Positions 53,391 to 63,293 are shown, counted from the first letter of the stretch. The stretch is 64,000 nucleotides of DNA from Chitinophaga ginsengisegetis (GCF_900168065.1 NZ_FUZZ01000002.1:248001-312000), one strand, 5' to 3'. Made by a program: numbers and translations. Notes: generated from the sequence alone by a model not told the origin.

Positions 53391-54056
53391 TTATGGGTGA
53401 TGAGCCAAAGTCACGATATCCTTTACTTCCAGCACCGGCTTCGAATAGCCATAAAGGGTAACATTGATCATGGCCTGCCCCACCTCCGCCAGCGTGGATA
53501 CCCACTGTGGGAAAACGCGCCGGAAGAACGGATAGGCCCAGGTCATATACTTATAGTACTTCTGGCTATATCTCAGTCCATCGGTAGGTAACATAAAGCC
53601 CGGCCGGAACATATACGCCGCCTTGAACGGCTGCTTCAGCAGGTCATTTTCGGTTTTGCCCTTCACCCGCGCCCACATACTGCGGCCTTTCTCCGAGCTG
53701 TCGGTGCCTGCACCGGAAACATAACAGAAGGTCATATCTGAATTGAGGGCCGCCAGCGTTTTAGCCACTTCCATAGTAAGATCATAAGTGACCCGCTTAT
53801 ACCTGTCTTCCTTCATTCCTACGGAAGAAACGCCCAGGCAGAAGTAACAGGCATTATATCCATGCAGCTTTGTTGCCACGGGCAGCATATCATAGAAATT
53901 TTCATGAATGATTTCCTTCAGCTTGGGATGCTTTACGCCACAGGGTCTGCGGTTAATAACCAGCACCTCTTTTACATCCGGATGTTGTAAACATTCATGC
54001 AGCACCCCTTCTCCTACCATACCGGTACTTCCTGTAATAATGGCTCTTATCTCCAT
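53391..54056 (-). CDS. NAD(P)-binding epimerase-like protein (atypical SDR)
   Basis: The 221-residue Rossmann-fold protein starts MEIRAIITGSTGMVGEGVLH, with the nucleotide motif TGSTGMVGEG near the N-terminus and FCYVSGAGTDSSEKGRSMWARVKGKTEN in the middle; the usual Tyr of the YxxxK pair is not evident. This matches atypical short-chain dehydrogenases related to NmrA/HTATIP2-like proteins. It is 64 bases after the glycosyl-phosphate transferase, but a short inverted repeat (54067-54091) before it suggests its own promoter. Substrate unknown; a link to the polysaccharide cluster is possible only. Confidence 0.8.
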   Translation of the reverse strand: MEIRAIITGSTGMVGEGVLHECLQHPDVKEVLVINRRPCGVKHPKLKEIIHENFYDMLPVATKLHGYNACYFCLGVSSVGMKEDRYKRVTYDLTMEVAKTLAALNSDMTFCYVSGAGTDSSEKGRSMWARVKGKTENDLLKQPFKAAYMFRPGFMLPTDGLRYSQKYYKYMTWAYPFFRRVFPQWVSTLAEVGQAMINVTLYGYSKPVLEVKDIVTLAHHP

Positions 54057-54066
54057 AGGAACAATT

Positions 54067-54091
54067 TAAATTTCAGATATCCCGAAATTTA
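54067..54091. promoter_or_regulatory. Inverted repeat before the epimerase-like gene
   Basis: TAAATTTC (54067-54074) and GAAATTTA (54084-54091) form an 8-bp inverted repeat with a 9-base spacer, 11 bases before the start codon. It could be an operator or part of an AT-rich promoter. Confidence 0.35.
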
Positions 54092-54120
54092 GATCTTTCC
54101 TATGACTTTAAATAAAATAT

Positions 54121-55506
54121 TCAAAACGCATTCTCATCTCCCTTAATCGTATTCCTGATCGTTAAAAATATAATACGCAGATCGAGATATACCGACCAGT
54201 TTTCCATGTACCAGATATCATGTTCGATCCTTCTGCGCAGATGTGATTCTTCCGTAATTTCCCCACGCAACCCGCATACCTGCGCCCAGCCTGTAATACC
54301 GGGTTTCAGAAAATGGCGGATCATGTACTGCTGGATCACCCGCGAAAATTCCTCGGTATGACGAAGCATATGTGGACGGGGCCCCACAATAGACATATCG
54401 CCCATAAATACATTCAGGAACTGCGGCATTTCATCTAGGTTGGTTTTACGCAGGATACGCCCGATTCTCGTGAACCGGCTATCATGCCGCGTAGCCTGCT
54501 TCGCATTCGCCTCATTATTTACATACATACTCCGCAGTTTCAAACAGGGGAAATTCAGGTTATTACGGCCTGTACGGTATTGAATAAAAAACACCGGCCC
54601 CCTGGACTCCAGCTTGATCAGCAGCGCCAGCAAAGGAATCAGCCAGGTGAGTATAAAAACAATCACAAGACTGCTGAAGATAATATCAAACACCCGCTTA
54701 CGGATGCGGTTGGCAATATCATCCAATGGTTCAGAACGCAATGAGATGATAGGAATATTATTGAAGTAATCCACAAAGATCTGCCTGTTCACAAACAACT
54801 TGAAATCGGGCACAAAGCGGAAGTGAATCAGGTTCAGCTCTGCTTCCCTCGCCAAAGTGTACAGGTAAGGAAATTTTTCGGGAGATAACGTAGAATATAT
54901 TTCACGGATATTATTAGACTGTGCATAGGGCACACAGGCTTCCAGGTTACCGATCACCGGGTAATAAGATAACTCATGCACGTTACTGGATTCTTCAAAA
55001 TAACCTTCAAACTTGAGGTTGCTGTTATCTCCTATCAACTGATCCGCCAGTTGTTTGGAAAGATCATTATACCCGAGGATCACCACTTTCTTTTCCACTC
55101 CGTTGCGATGCAGGATATGCCGGGTAACCTTGTAGAAAACCCAGCGGCCCAGCAATACCATGCAGAGGAAGCTGGAACAATAACTCAAAATAAACAACCG
55201 GGAATATAATTGCTTGGTGAGAAACAATGATAACAACAATAACAACAGGTACAGCAATATGCTCTGTATTGTTTTGCGGGCAATACGGTCAAACGATAAT
55301 TGCTGACTGAGGAAGTAAATACCGGTAGTGTACAAAGCCACCAGCCAGGAGAGATTTGATACTACGAGAAAAATATCCACGTTAATATCCTGCATACGGT
55401 CGTACCGCTGCAACCAGGAGCTGGTTAAAAAAAACAATACGTTCAGCCAGATAAAATCCAGCACAATCAACTGGATACTGCAAATTTTGAGATACCGGTT
55501 CAGCAT
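54121..55506 (-). CDS. Polyprenyl-phosphate glycosyl-1-phosphate transferase, WcaJ-like
   Basis: The 461-residue membrane protein has four N-terminal helices (IQLIVLDFIWLNVLFFLTSS onward), a CoA-binding-like middle domain (KKVVILGYNDLSKQLADQ) and a C-terminal bacterial sugar transferase domain (about 265-455) with VFDIIFSSLVIVFILTWL, GPVFFIQYRTGRN and LNVFMGDMSIVGPRPH. It moves a sugar-1-phosphate from a nucleotide sugar to undecaprenyl phosphate, starting each exopolysaccharide repeat at the inner membrane. It is the last gene of the cluster in the direction of transcription. Confidence 0.93.
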   Translation of the reverse strand: MLNRYLKICSIQLIVLDFIWLNVLFFLTSSWLQRYDRMQDINVDIFLVVSNLSWLVALYTTGIYFLSQQLSFDRIARKTIQSILLYLLLLLLSLFLTKQLYSRLFILSYCSSFLCMVLLGRWVFYKVTRHILHRNGVEKKVVILGYNDLSKQLADQLIGDNSNLKFEGYFEESSNVHELSYYPVIGNLEACVPYAQSNNIREIYSTLSPEKFPYLYTLAREAELNLIHFRFVPDFKLFVNRQIFVDYFNNIPIISLRSEPLDDIANRIRKRVFDIIFSSLVIVFILTWLIPLLALLIKLESRGPVFFIQYRTGRNNLNFPCLKLRSMYVNNEANAKQATRHDSRFTRIGRILRKTNLDEMPQFLNVFMGDMSIVGPRPHMLRHTEEFSRVIQQYMIRHFLKPGITGWAQVCGLRGEITEESHLRRRIEHDIWYMENWSVYLDLRIIFLTIRNTIKGDENAF

Positions 55507-55540
55507 AAAATAGAATATGGTTGATCAATAAAAGAAAGCG

Positions 55541-56776
55541 CTACGCCACCTGTTCTTTAAAGCGCGTCATCACTCCTGAAATAGAAAGGTGACTGGCTGC
55601 AAATTCACGGGCATTCCTTGCAATGTCGGCGGTATTTTCCCATACCGCCCTGCCTATACCCGTTTGCAGCGCCTCCTGGTTTTCCGCATCCACGAGGATT
55701 CCCATCTGATGCCGGCTTACCAGCTCATGCAGGCCCGTGCCTTCATTGGCGGTAATCAGCGCTATACCGCCCACCGCGAGTATAGTGGTTAACTTAGATG
55801 GCATCACCAGATCGCTGGCATGTGATTTTTGTATAACCAGGTGTACGTCTGCCATGTTTAAAAAGTTATTAAACTGCGCGAGGGGTTGCAATGGAAAGAA
55901 GATCGTGTTCTTTAACTGCAGTTGCGATGCAACCTGTTCCAGCTTTGCTTTATAAGGTCCGGAACCACAGATCAGGAACTTCATTTCTTCGCGGTGCTGC
56001 CAGGATGCAGCGGCATGCAACAAGGCTTCCAGTCCCTGCTTTTCACCGATGGCGCCGGAATACAATATAATTTTATCGGTAGGCAGAAATCCAAAAGACT
56101 GTTTTAATATAGCCTTATCCGTTAGGGGATGAAATTGTGTTACATCCACCCAGTTAGGAAAATAAAACACTTCCCTGCCAGCCTTGTCACTTATTTTACG
56201 GATCATCCCGTCGGCTATACTGCTTACGTGATCTGCCTGCCGGAGAATCATCTTCTCCAGTTTCAGCAGCGCATTGATAAGCCGTGGCGAGCGGATCATC
56301 TGCAGGTCGCGCGCGGCTTCTATCTGCAAATCCTGTACATGATACACGAAGCTGGCACCCCGCAACTTTTTATAGAGAACGGCCAGCAACCCGAGATGAA
56401 AGGGCGGCGCTACCGTAATCACAATATCATATTTCTTTTTCCACACCAGTTGCATCACTTTGACAAATGCGGCCGCTGCAAAAGAAAAGTCCTGTAACAT
56501 TCTCTTCTTGCCGGAAGGTTCTGCAGGTACATACTGCGGGCAGCGGTATACCGTTAGTTTTCCTTTTCCCTGCGGAAGTACTTCTTTTTTAAACCAGTTC
56601 TTTGACCGTTCATAGGGCGATTGCACCTGCCATTGCGGGTAATAAGGATAGGTAGTTATTACCGTGCAGTCGTACCCGTTATCTGCCAGCCAACTGATCA
56701 TTTCTCCATTATACTTTCCTATTCCCGTTGGCTCGGGTGAAAAATTGCCGCCTATCAGTAATATTCGTTTACCCAT
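55541..56776 (-). CDS. WcaI-like GT4 glycosyltransferase
   Basis: The 411-residue glycosyltransferase has two Rossmann halves. The start RILLIGGNFSPEPTGIGKYN and the segment VITTYPYYPQWQVQSPYERS are characteristic of the WcaI family from colanic acid-type clusters. The C-terminal half has the GT4 donor site (ILYSGAIGEKQGLEALLHAA, VMPSKLTTILAVGGIALITA). It adds one sugar to the lipid-linked repeat in the cytoplasm. The gap to the next gene downstream is 34 bases. Donor and acceptor are unknown. Confidence 0.9.
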   Translation of the reverse strand: MGKRILLIGGNFSPEPTGIGKYNGEMISWLADNGYDCTVITTYPYYPQWQVQSPYERSKNWFKKEVLPQGKGKLTVYRCPQYVPAEPSGKKRMLQDFSFAAAAFVKVMQLVWKKKYDIVITVAPPFHLGLLAVLYKKLRGASFVYHVQDLQIEAARDLQMIRSPRLINALLKLEKMILRQADHVSSIADGMIRKISDKAGREVFYFPNWVDVTQFHPLTDKAILKQSFGFLPTDKIILYSGAIGEKQGLEALLHAAASWQHREEMKFLICGSGPYKAKLEQVASQLQLKNTIFFPLQPLAQFNNFLNMADVHLVIQKSHASDLVMPSKLTTILAVGGIALITANEGTGLHELVSRHQMGILVDAENQEALQTGIGRAVWENTADIARNAREFAASHLSISGVMTRFKEQVA

Positions 56777-56794
56777 ATACGTTGTATTTAAATA

Positions 56795-58228
56795 TTATTG
56801 CCGCCAACTCCATAACACCCCCATCATAAACCCCACGTTATCGGAGAGCTGCCCCTGATCCACTGCTATGGATGCTTTCAGGGCAAGTCCTTTCGACGAC
56901 AGCTGGTACTGAAACTCCTGCAACGTATACCATTGCCGCTTCATTGGCTTAAATAGGGCGGTATTGGTGTAAGTGCCATAATTTTGTGTGTAGGTGATTA
57001 ATGTTCTGCCGGTAATTTTTTTCGGGAGATGATAAAGCGCACCGATATGCACTCCCATTACACGGTTATTAATAATATTCCCTCCCTTTGCCCTCAGTGA
57101 ATCTTTATGATCATTCCAGTTGAACGGCTTCATGCTGGGGAAGTAATGCTGTCCGCGATCCCGGTCAATAAACAACGGAGTGCCGATCACACGTTCGTGA
57201 TAATCCCAGCCGGTAAGATATACGCCGTTGTTATAGTAACTTTCGCGTTGATGCAACGGGAAGAAATCGTTCATTTGTTTGGTATACAGCACCTCTGCTG
57301 TGATCTTCTCCAGCCAGCTGCCAGCTTGTTTGTTGGTATACACAATGCCCAGGAGCCGGTCGATGTTCCGGATATCGATACCCTGCCCCGATTCAAAAGG
57401 GGTTTGGTTATACAGGCGAATCGACAACTGATCATTTTCCCATTCAATACCTCCTTCTATAATGCCGCGGTGGTCGCCGGGGCGATTAGGCTGTATCTCT
57501 GAAGTACCAACGGTACCATCATCTTTTGTTTTTACCAGCAGCACATCCATAAACCCCTGCCAGTCGGCAGTAATCTTTGGCAGGTCTTTCCGGTTACCAC
57601 CCCATACCGCATAGTGCTGTATACCACCAAATACCTTTAGTTTTCTTTTGCCTATGCGGAGATAGAAATTTTTCTCATGCAACCAGGCATCCTTGATGTA
57701 TTGGTCCTTTCCCATCCAGCCGTGACTGATGAGTCCTTTAAACTGCACCCAGCCATTGGTGTAGGGAATATCGGTGTACTGCGTTACCGCGATGCCTACT
57801 TTCGGTATGGGGAGCGCATTACCGCTGATCCCCATAGAGCCGCTGCTCAGGTCTTTGTCTGTTTCCCCGATGATTTCTTCATACCGCCCGGCCCTGATTT
57901 CCCACTGTTTATAACCGGCTTTTACATATCCCTGTTCTATAAATGTTTGATGGAACTGATCATTGTTGTACACATCCAGCCCGTACCTCACATAAAAATC
58001 CTCTTTCCATACGTGCCCGTTGCTAAAACCCACATGTGTAGATACATCGCCTTTACGATCGCTGATGGTACCAAAGTGATTGGCCATGAGCCAGAGCGGC
58101 TGGTAGTCTTTTGAAGCAATGGTTCCTACTGCGCCCGCATGCACTTCCAGCGAATCTGCAAAGTGAACCTGCGCCCACGCAGTGGCTGGCCCTATCATTA
58201 ACGCGATATATAAGCCCCATTTCTTCAT
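56795..58228 (-). CDS. Wzi-family capsule assembly protein
   Basis: The 477-residue protein has a signal peptide (YIALMIGPATAWAQ) and a barrel-like body with the Wzi-family segments YVKAGYKQWEIRAGRYEEII, YAVWGG and a conserved WLEKITAEVLYTKQMND. Wzi is an outer-membrane barrel that helps attach capsule to the cell surface. Its start overlaps the WcaF-like gene by 4 bases (ATGA), so they are translated together. Its presence says the polymer is probably kept on the surface rather than simply shed. Confidence 0.88.
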   Translation of the reverse strand: MKKWGLYIALMIGPATAWAQVHFADSLEVHAGAVGTIASKDYQPLWLMANHFGTISDRKGDVSTHVGFSNGHVWKEDFYVRYGLDVYNNDQFHQTFIEQGYVKAGYKQWEIRAGRYEEIIGETDKDLSSGSMGISGNALPIPKVGIAVTQYTDIPYTNGWVQFKGLISHGWMGKDQYIKDAWLHEKNFYLRIGKRKLKVFGGIQHYAVWGGNRKDLPKITADWQGFMDVLLVKTKDDGTVGTSEIQPNRPGDHRGIIEGGIEWENDQLSIRLYNQTPFESGQGIDIRNIDRLLGIVYTNKQAGSWLEKITAEVLYTKQMNDFFPLHQRESYYNNGVYLTGWDYHERVIGTPLFIDRDRGQHYFPSMKPFNWNDHKDSLRAKGGNIINNRVMGVHIGALYHLPKKITGRTLITYTQNYGTYTNTALFKPMKRQWYTLQEFQYQLSSKGLALKASIAVDQGQLSDNVGFMMGVLWSWRQ

Positions 58229-58806
58229 ATAGCCGCCGTATTTAGTATGGTAACCGTATGCCCTTTCATTTCCCTTTTACGTACTGCCACCGCCGGGTTG
58301 CCGGAGTAGATCAGCCAGGGCTCCATCTCTTTTGAAACCACGCTGTTTACTGTAAGCACGGCATGGCTACCGCAGGTAACACCTGCACACACTACTGCCA
58401 TAGCGCCTATCCAGGCGCCATTCTCAATGTGGATAGGACCAAGCCGGTAAGGAAAATCAGGTTGTTTATAGTCGTGGTTGCCGGTCAACAGCAGGGCGCC
58501 CTGTGAAAGGCAAACATGATCTCCCAGCGTTACCGCCGCCAGGTTATCAATCCATACCGACTCTCCTATCCAGCAATGATCGCCGATAGTCAGCAGCCAC
58601 GGATATTTGATCCGCACCTTTGTTTTTATGACGAGGCCCTTGCCCACACGGGCGCCAAACAGCTTCAGCAGCTTGCTTTTGAGGCCATATGGCCAGGGGA
58701 AAGCGCTGTTGAAAATGTAATAATTACAGAAGTACCATAACAGCACTTTCCACTTAGGGCCGGCATAATAACTGCCTGTATTAAATGCAGCAAGATTAGT
58801 GGTCAT
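58225..58806 (-). CDS. WcaF-like acetyltransferase
   Basis: The 193-residue protein of the left-handed beta-helix group has hexapeptide repeats from about residue 60 (VRIKYPWLLTIGDHCWIGES, VWIDNLAAVTLGDHVCLSQG) and the conserved GNHDYKQPDFPY and GAWIGAMAVVCAGVTCGSHA. The overall shape, with an N-terminal aromatic-rich part, is that of WcaF in colanic acid clusters. It would put an acetyl group from acetyl-CoA on a sugar of the repeat unit. Confidence 0.9.
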   Translation of the reverse strand: MTTNLAAFNTGSYYAGPKWKVLLWYFCNYYIFNSAFPWPYGLKSKLLKLFGARVGKGLVIKTKVRIKYPWLLTIGDHCWIGESVWIDNLAAVTLGDHVCLSQGALLLTGNHDYKQPDFPYRLGPIHIENGAWIGAMAVVCAGVTCGSHAVLTVNSVVSKEMEPWLIYSGNPAVAVRKREMKGHTVTILNTAAI

Positions 58807-58812
58807 GTGATA

Positions 58813-59718
58813 TCAGATATGAATGTTATAATCCTGTTTCAGTAACGCCATAATATCTTCCCTGCTTTCGTTTCCATCGAGCTTTTGCTGAAATTCCTGC
58901 ACATTAACGTCTACGAGTAAACGATACCAGTACCCTTGCATGAAATGGAAGAGGAACCCCTTATAACCATCCAGAAAGCCGTAACGCACTACATAGCGGA
59001 ACAGGAAATACAGCGAAGCGCGCATTCCCGGCGACATGGAGGCGTATACCTTCTCCTTCAGGAACCGTTTCCGTTTGGCCTGTGTTCCGCTTTCGCGCAG
59101 CAACCTTTCGTCAGTTTGCCAGAAGCCATAGCGGATATTCAGCAGGTCCACCATTTCACGGATGGCGTAGTTATTATGTTTGTTTACCCACCAGTGAATG
59201 GAATTCAGGTTATCGTCTACAATATGTTCTTTAAACAGCATCGTAGCGCCGTCGGACAATACAATATGTTCATCCATCCAGCGCTGTTCGATGCTGCCTA
59301 CCCCATTGCGCCATATCCGCAAGAGGGTATGCGGGTAGAAACCGCCGAAGCGGATCCATTTACCTTTGAATAACACCTTCCGGCGTATATATATGCCCGT
59401 TATACCGGCTGGCACTTTGTCTATCCGCTGGCGGATTTCCTTTACCAATCCGGGTTCCAGGTATTCATCTGCATCCATGCGCATCACCCAGGGTGTTTCA
59501 ATTCCGCAATGATCCAATGCCCATTGAAACTGATTGGCATAATTGACCCATTTGCGCTGAAAAACCTTTGCGCCGAATCTCTCCGCTATCGCTACGGTAT
59601 CATCTGTTGAAAAAGCATCTATTACGTACAGCTCATCCGTTATTTGCCGGAGATTCTCCAGGCAGCGTGCCAGGTGCAACGATTCATTAAATGTGAGTAT
59701 TACTACCGCGATCTTCAT
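58813..59718 (-). CDS. GT2-family glycosyltransferase
   Basis: The 301-residue enzyme has a GT-A fold: VVILTFNESLHLARCLENL at the start, VIDAFSTDDTVAIAERFGAK, and the metal-binding DAD in WVMRMDADEYLEP. No membrane helices are obvious, so it is a soluble or peripheral enzyme that adds one sugar to the repeat unit. Its start directly abuts the stop of the upstream GT4. Sugar and linkage are unknown. Confidence 0.92.
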   Translation of the reverse strand: MKIAVVILTFNESLHLARCLENLRQITDELYVIDAFSTDDTVAIAERFGAKVFQRKWVNYANQFQWALDHCGIETPWVMRMDADEYLEPGLVKEIRQRIDKVPAGITGIYIRRKVLFKGKWIRFGGFYPHTLLRIWRNGVGSIEQRWMDEHIVLSDGATMLFKEHIVDDNLNSIHWWVNKHNNYAIREMVDLLNIRYGFWQTDERLLRESGTQAKRKRFLKEKVYASMSPGMRASLYFLFRYVVRYGFLDGYKGFLFHFMQGYWYRLLVDVNVQEFQQKLDGNESREDIMALLKQDYNIHI

Positions 59719-60855
59719 CTAGCTACATTTTTCATACAGTTCTACATAAGACGACGCCAGCGTGGCATCATTGAAATCATTACGGATCTGCAAAGGGGCA
59801 GACCGTGTAATCCTTTGCCGTTGTCCCTTTTCCTGGTAAGCAGCAGTGAGCTGCGCGGTGATCGTCTCCACACTATCAATCCCCGTAATCCAGCCCAGGT
59901 CATGCTGCTGCACATACGTTGCCAGTCCTACCTGGTCGCTGATCAGCACCGGCGTGCCCGCATACAGCGATTCAATCACTACAATGGCAAAGTTTTCGTT
60001 ACGGGAGGTAAGCGCAAAAAGGTCGGTGGCAGCGAGGAAATGAAATTTATCCTCACTGCCTTTCCAACCTACCCATTCGACGCTATTATCCATATCGAGC
60101 GACGCAATTAAATCTTTTAATTCAGCTACATACTGTGCATCACCGCTCCCCGCGATCTGTAACCGGTAAGGGAACGTAACCTTTGCCAATGCACGGATCA
60201 GCAGGTCCAGTCCCTTCTTGGGATCTACCCGTGAAAGAAAACTGATGGTAAATACTTCGTTCTCTGTCCGCACAAAACTTCCTTCCGGTAAATCCACCAG
60301 GTTAAATACCTGTCCGCCTTCCCAGTGGGTATTCACCTGCCGGCATTCTTTCCACTCCAGCTCTGACGATACATGCAGGTAAGTGTTCTTTAATAAACGT
60401 TTACCCATCACCGTGTGCAGCAGCTTTTTCTTCCGGTTGTTCCGCGCCGTCAGTACGTAGTCGCAGAACATGCCATGCGGCGATAGCAATGGCTTCAGCT
60501 TTTTCCATTTACAGATAAAGGAAGCGCCCATCACCAGGAAATTCCACCAGGAGTGGATATGTACTTTATCAAATTGTTTTGCATTAGACCAAACTGCTTT
60601 CCACAACGCCGGCGACACATGCGTATGATCACCGGTGATCCTTTTGAAATAGGTTACTTTCACCCCGTCCATGATCACCGTGGTATTAGCCGCTATATCC
60701 AGTTCCTTCGCACCGTTGGCAGTGGTAGTATACACTTCCACCTGGTGCCCCATTAACACCAACTGCTCCGCCAGCCGCGCTATTACTACAATAGGGCCTC
60801 CGTACACGTAGGCCGGTTTGTAGGAAGGAACAATAAAAAGTATCTTCATAAACAA
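59719..60855 (-). CDS. GT4-family glycosyltransferase
   Basis: The 378-residue GT-B enzyme has an N-terminal domain that starts KILFIVPSYKPAYVYGGPIV and a C-terminal donor domain with SFLSRVDPKKGLDLLIRALA and the EX7E-type site ENFAIVVIESLYAGTPVLIS. ATG at residue 3 (60849) is an equally good start. It is 3 bases after the preceding GT in the same operon. It adds one sugar in repeat-unit assembly; specificity unknown. Confidence 0.92.
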   Translation of the reverse strand: MFMKILFIVPSYKPAYVYGGPIVVIARLAEQLVLMGHQVEVYTTTANGAKELDIAANTTVIMDGVKVTYFKRITGDHTHVSPALWKAVWSNAKQFDKVHIHSWWNFLVMGASFICKWKKLKPLLSPHGMFCDYVLTARNNRKKKLLHTVMGKRLLKNTYLHVSSELEWKECRQVNTHWEGGQVFNLVDLPEGSFVRTENEVFTISFLSRVDPKKGLDLLIRALAKVTFPYRLQIAGSGDAQYVAELKDLIASLDMDNSVEWVGWKGSEDKFHFLAATDLFALTSRNENFAIVVIESLYAGTPVLISDQVGLATYVQQHDLGWITGIDSVETITAQLTAAYQEKGQRQRITRSAPLQIRNDFNDATLASSYVELYEKCS

Positions 60856-60858
60856 GGG

Positions 60859-61935
60859 TTATTTATTCATTGAATCCAGTGAGTGAAAAGCATTATCCAC
60901 CATCGCCGTCATGGTAAGGTTTTCTCCCACAAACTGTTTGGCATGTTGGCCCAGCCTGTTAATCTCTTCATCCGACAATTGATCCAGCACATACAGACAT
61001 TCCTCCATGCTATCGAAGATCAAACCGTTGTAGCCATCCCTGATATAGCTGTATTCTACGCATTGCAATACTTCCTCGCTGCGTTTAAAAGTACATACCG
61101 GTTTACCATAGGCCATTGCTTCTACCGCTGAAAGGCCCACCCATCCTGGTTGAAAGTACAGATCCGCGATGCCAAACAACTCATGCTTGATGGTAGGATC
61201 ATATACTGCCCCGAAGTCGTGCACATGTGGATAACTGCTGAAGTCCGGCTTATATTTACCTGCGCCGATAATAATAAATCCGTACTGTTCCGGATCGGTT
61301 TCCTGCATCAGCTTCTCCAGCAGATCAATACGACGGCCGGTTTCATTAAAGCGGGCGCAGTAGATCAATATGCGTTTTGAACGGATATTATACTTCTCCC
61401 GCAACGCTGCTTTATCGGGCACCTCCCGTTGCATGATCTTCTCCACTTCAGAAATAGTATTGTTTAAAGCCACTGCTTTTAAACCCGGCATTTCCTGTTG
61501 CCAGAGCGCCATTTCCTTTGGCGTGTAAAACCAGGTAGCATCGGCCAGTTGGATCATCCATTTCAATAAGCGGCTGGGCCGTTGCTCTTCCTGTACATAT
61601 CTTTTCACTGAAATACCGTGTCCCCAGAGAATAACCTTTTGTTTCAGCAAAGGCTTCAGCAGCAGGATCATCCAGGTAGACAAATGCGCGAAATTGAGCA
61701 TCAGCACCAGCACCTTATAATCTTTACTAAAAAAGCGCAACGGATTATATAACACAAACGGGCCTACGCTCCAGGCAGGTAATTGCTTCACCGTAGTATT
61801 GCCGGCCGACAGGTTCTGCTGCTTAATAGCATCCGCCTGATCATAACAATACAGATCGAAAGGCGCCTGCTCATTAAGCCGGTTAAAAAAATGCTCGCGG
61901 TAATGCGGTACCAGTGGCTGCAGAATGGCAATCAT
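60859..61935 (-). CDS. GT4-like glycosyltransferase
   Basis: The 358-residue GT-B type protein starts MIAILQPLVPHYREHFFNRL. The C-terminal half has RILIYCARFNETGRRIDLLE and a donor site LSAVEAMAYGKPVCTFKRSE. Its start overlaps the end of the beta-propeller gene by 4 bases. It probably transfers a sugar during repeat-unit assembly; donor unknown. Confidence 0.88.
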   Translation of the reverse strand: MIAILQPLVPHYREHFFNRLNEQAPFDLYCYDQADAIKQQNLSAGNTTVKQLPAWSVGPFVLYNPLRFFSKDYKVLVLMLNFAHLSTWMILLLKPLLKQKVILWGHGISVKRYVQEEQRPSRLLKWMIQLADATWFYTPKEMALWQQEMPGLKAVALNNTISEVEKIMQREVPDKAALREKYNIRSKRILIYCARFNETGRRIDLLEKLMQETDPEQYGFIIIGAGKYKPDFSSYPHVHDFGAVYDPTIKHELFGIADLYFQPGWVGLSAVEAMAYGKPVCTFKRSEEVLQCVEYSYIRDGYNGLIFDSMEECLYVLDQLSDEEINRLGQHAKQFVGENLTMTAMVDNAFHSLDSMNK

Positions 61936-63290
61936 ACCAATACATTTTTATGTGCATGAATAATACTGCTCACATCATAACCATAAATCATGCGGCGGCC
62001 TTCATGGATGGAATCAAAAGCCACCACATTACCATCGCGCTTCCAGCGTGGGTGCAAATCACAATGCAGGCCGCTGCGTGTAAAAGCCATCTGCTCCAGC
62101 GAAAAGGCTTTTAACACGCCTTCTTCCACGCCAGCCAGTAAAGGGTGTGCCAGTTGCAGGTCAGGTTTATCATCAATCATACGGTAAGTACCCAACGTAA
62201 CTTTCTGTTGCGTGCTGTACTGGAAAAGAAACAGTGTACGGATCCCCTGCTGGTTGGGATAGGTATCACAAATCATCCAGTCGCGGTCTGCAGGGCAAAA
62301 CATCGGATGCCCGTCTTCTGTAATAATATCCTTCGCCAGCATCGCCGGCGCCCCGTTATCCACATCTTCCAGTAACAACCAGTTGAAGGGTGCTACTGCT
62401 TTGGCTCCTTTCTCTTTTGTATATAATAATTTCTTCAGTACTTTCTTTCCTCCGGAAATCAACCCGGAAGGCATCATCTTATACAACAACGAGCCACGCA
62501 GTTTTTCGATATTACTGCCTGTTCTGCCCCAGATAGCAATGTGGGAATCATCTTTCCAGTCGAAATGACTGAGGAAACCAGTTGCCAGGCATTTCAGGTC
62601 GCTGCCGTCCACACCAATGGTCATAAGCCGTGTAGTTTCGCCACCGTCTTTCAACTTATAGCGATGCAGGAATGCCAATCGTTGCTGCGAAGGGTTCAGC
62701 AGCAGATGCGTGATATAATGATGCTGCCCCAGGGCAGGATTCATTTTATAATTGGCAGCAGCGGCGATAGACAGCAGCATTGTCTGCTCACCGGTGTATA
62801 CATTATGTTTCACAATGCCGGATGTATCGGGCACGTGAACGTGTGCATACTTATCCGTAAGCCCTGTGTATCCATATCCTCCTACACGGAACAGCCGTGC
62901 ATAGTCGATGCCAAAGGCGACGCCTTCGTCTGTAATCACATGGGCGGGCTGATGCAATACGCTCACACATTTACCGGCGTTTGTATCATATATCCGAGAA
63001 CCCCAAACATCATCAACACGATCATTTACAATAAAAGTATCTGTATCGCCGATCCATTGCTGGCGGGCGCCCTGCGGGTAGTTGTAAGCATAGGTATCTC
63101 CCATCCGGCGGAATTGCTGCGCTGCATCGAAATAGCCGATGCCGCAGGGAATACGCGGGTCCGGTGGAACGGTGATATCCGGTGTTTGTAATGCGAGCAA
63201 TTTATCACCTGCAGCATTCCAAGCTACCAGATCATGAAAACCAAAAAAGAAATGTCCTGTTCCTGCTGATAAAATAAATTCCTGCTGCAT
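61932..63290 (-). CDS. Cytoplasmic beta-propeller-like protein of the polysaccharide cluster, function unknown
   Basis: The 452-residue protein has no signal peptide. It contains repeated beta-rich units typical of propellers (AWNAAGDKLLALQTPDI, FIVNDRVDDVWGSRIYD, LNPSQQRLAFLHRYKL, LMTIGVDGSDLKCLATGFLS, LHPRWKRDGNVVAFDSIHEG). The start HFFFGFHDLVAWN and the HFDWKDDSHIAIW segment recall oligogalacturonate-lyase-like or WD40-like proteins. It sits between the pyruvyl transferase (3-base gap) and a glycosyltransferase (4-base overlap), so it belongs to the cluster. It might be a scaffold or a sugar-modifying enzyme; no catalytic residues can be assigned. Confidence 0.7.
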   Translation of the reverse strand: MQQEFILSAGTGHFFFGFHDLVAWNAAGDKLLALQTPDITVPPDPRIPCGIGYFDAAQQFRRMGDTYAYNYPQGARQQWIGDTDTFIVNDRVDDVWGSRIYDTNAGKCVSVLHQPAHVITDEGVAFGIDYARLFRVGGYGYTGLTDKYAHVHVPDTSGIVKHNVYTGEQTMLLSIAAAANYKMNPALGQHHYITHLLLNPSQQRLAFLHRYKLKDGGETTRLMTIGVDGSDLKCLATGFLSHFDWKDDSHIAIWGRTGSNIEKLRGSLLYKMMPSGLISGGKKVLKKLLYTKEKGAKAVAPFNWLLLEDVDNGAPAMLAKDIITEDGHPMFCPADRDWMICDTYPNQQGIRTLFLFQYSTQQKVTLGTYRMIDDKPDLQLAHPLLAGVEEGVLKAFSLEQMAFTRSGLHCDLHPRWKRDGNVVAFDSIHEGRRMIYGYDVSSIIHAHKNVLV

Positions 63291-63293
63291 ATG

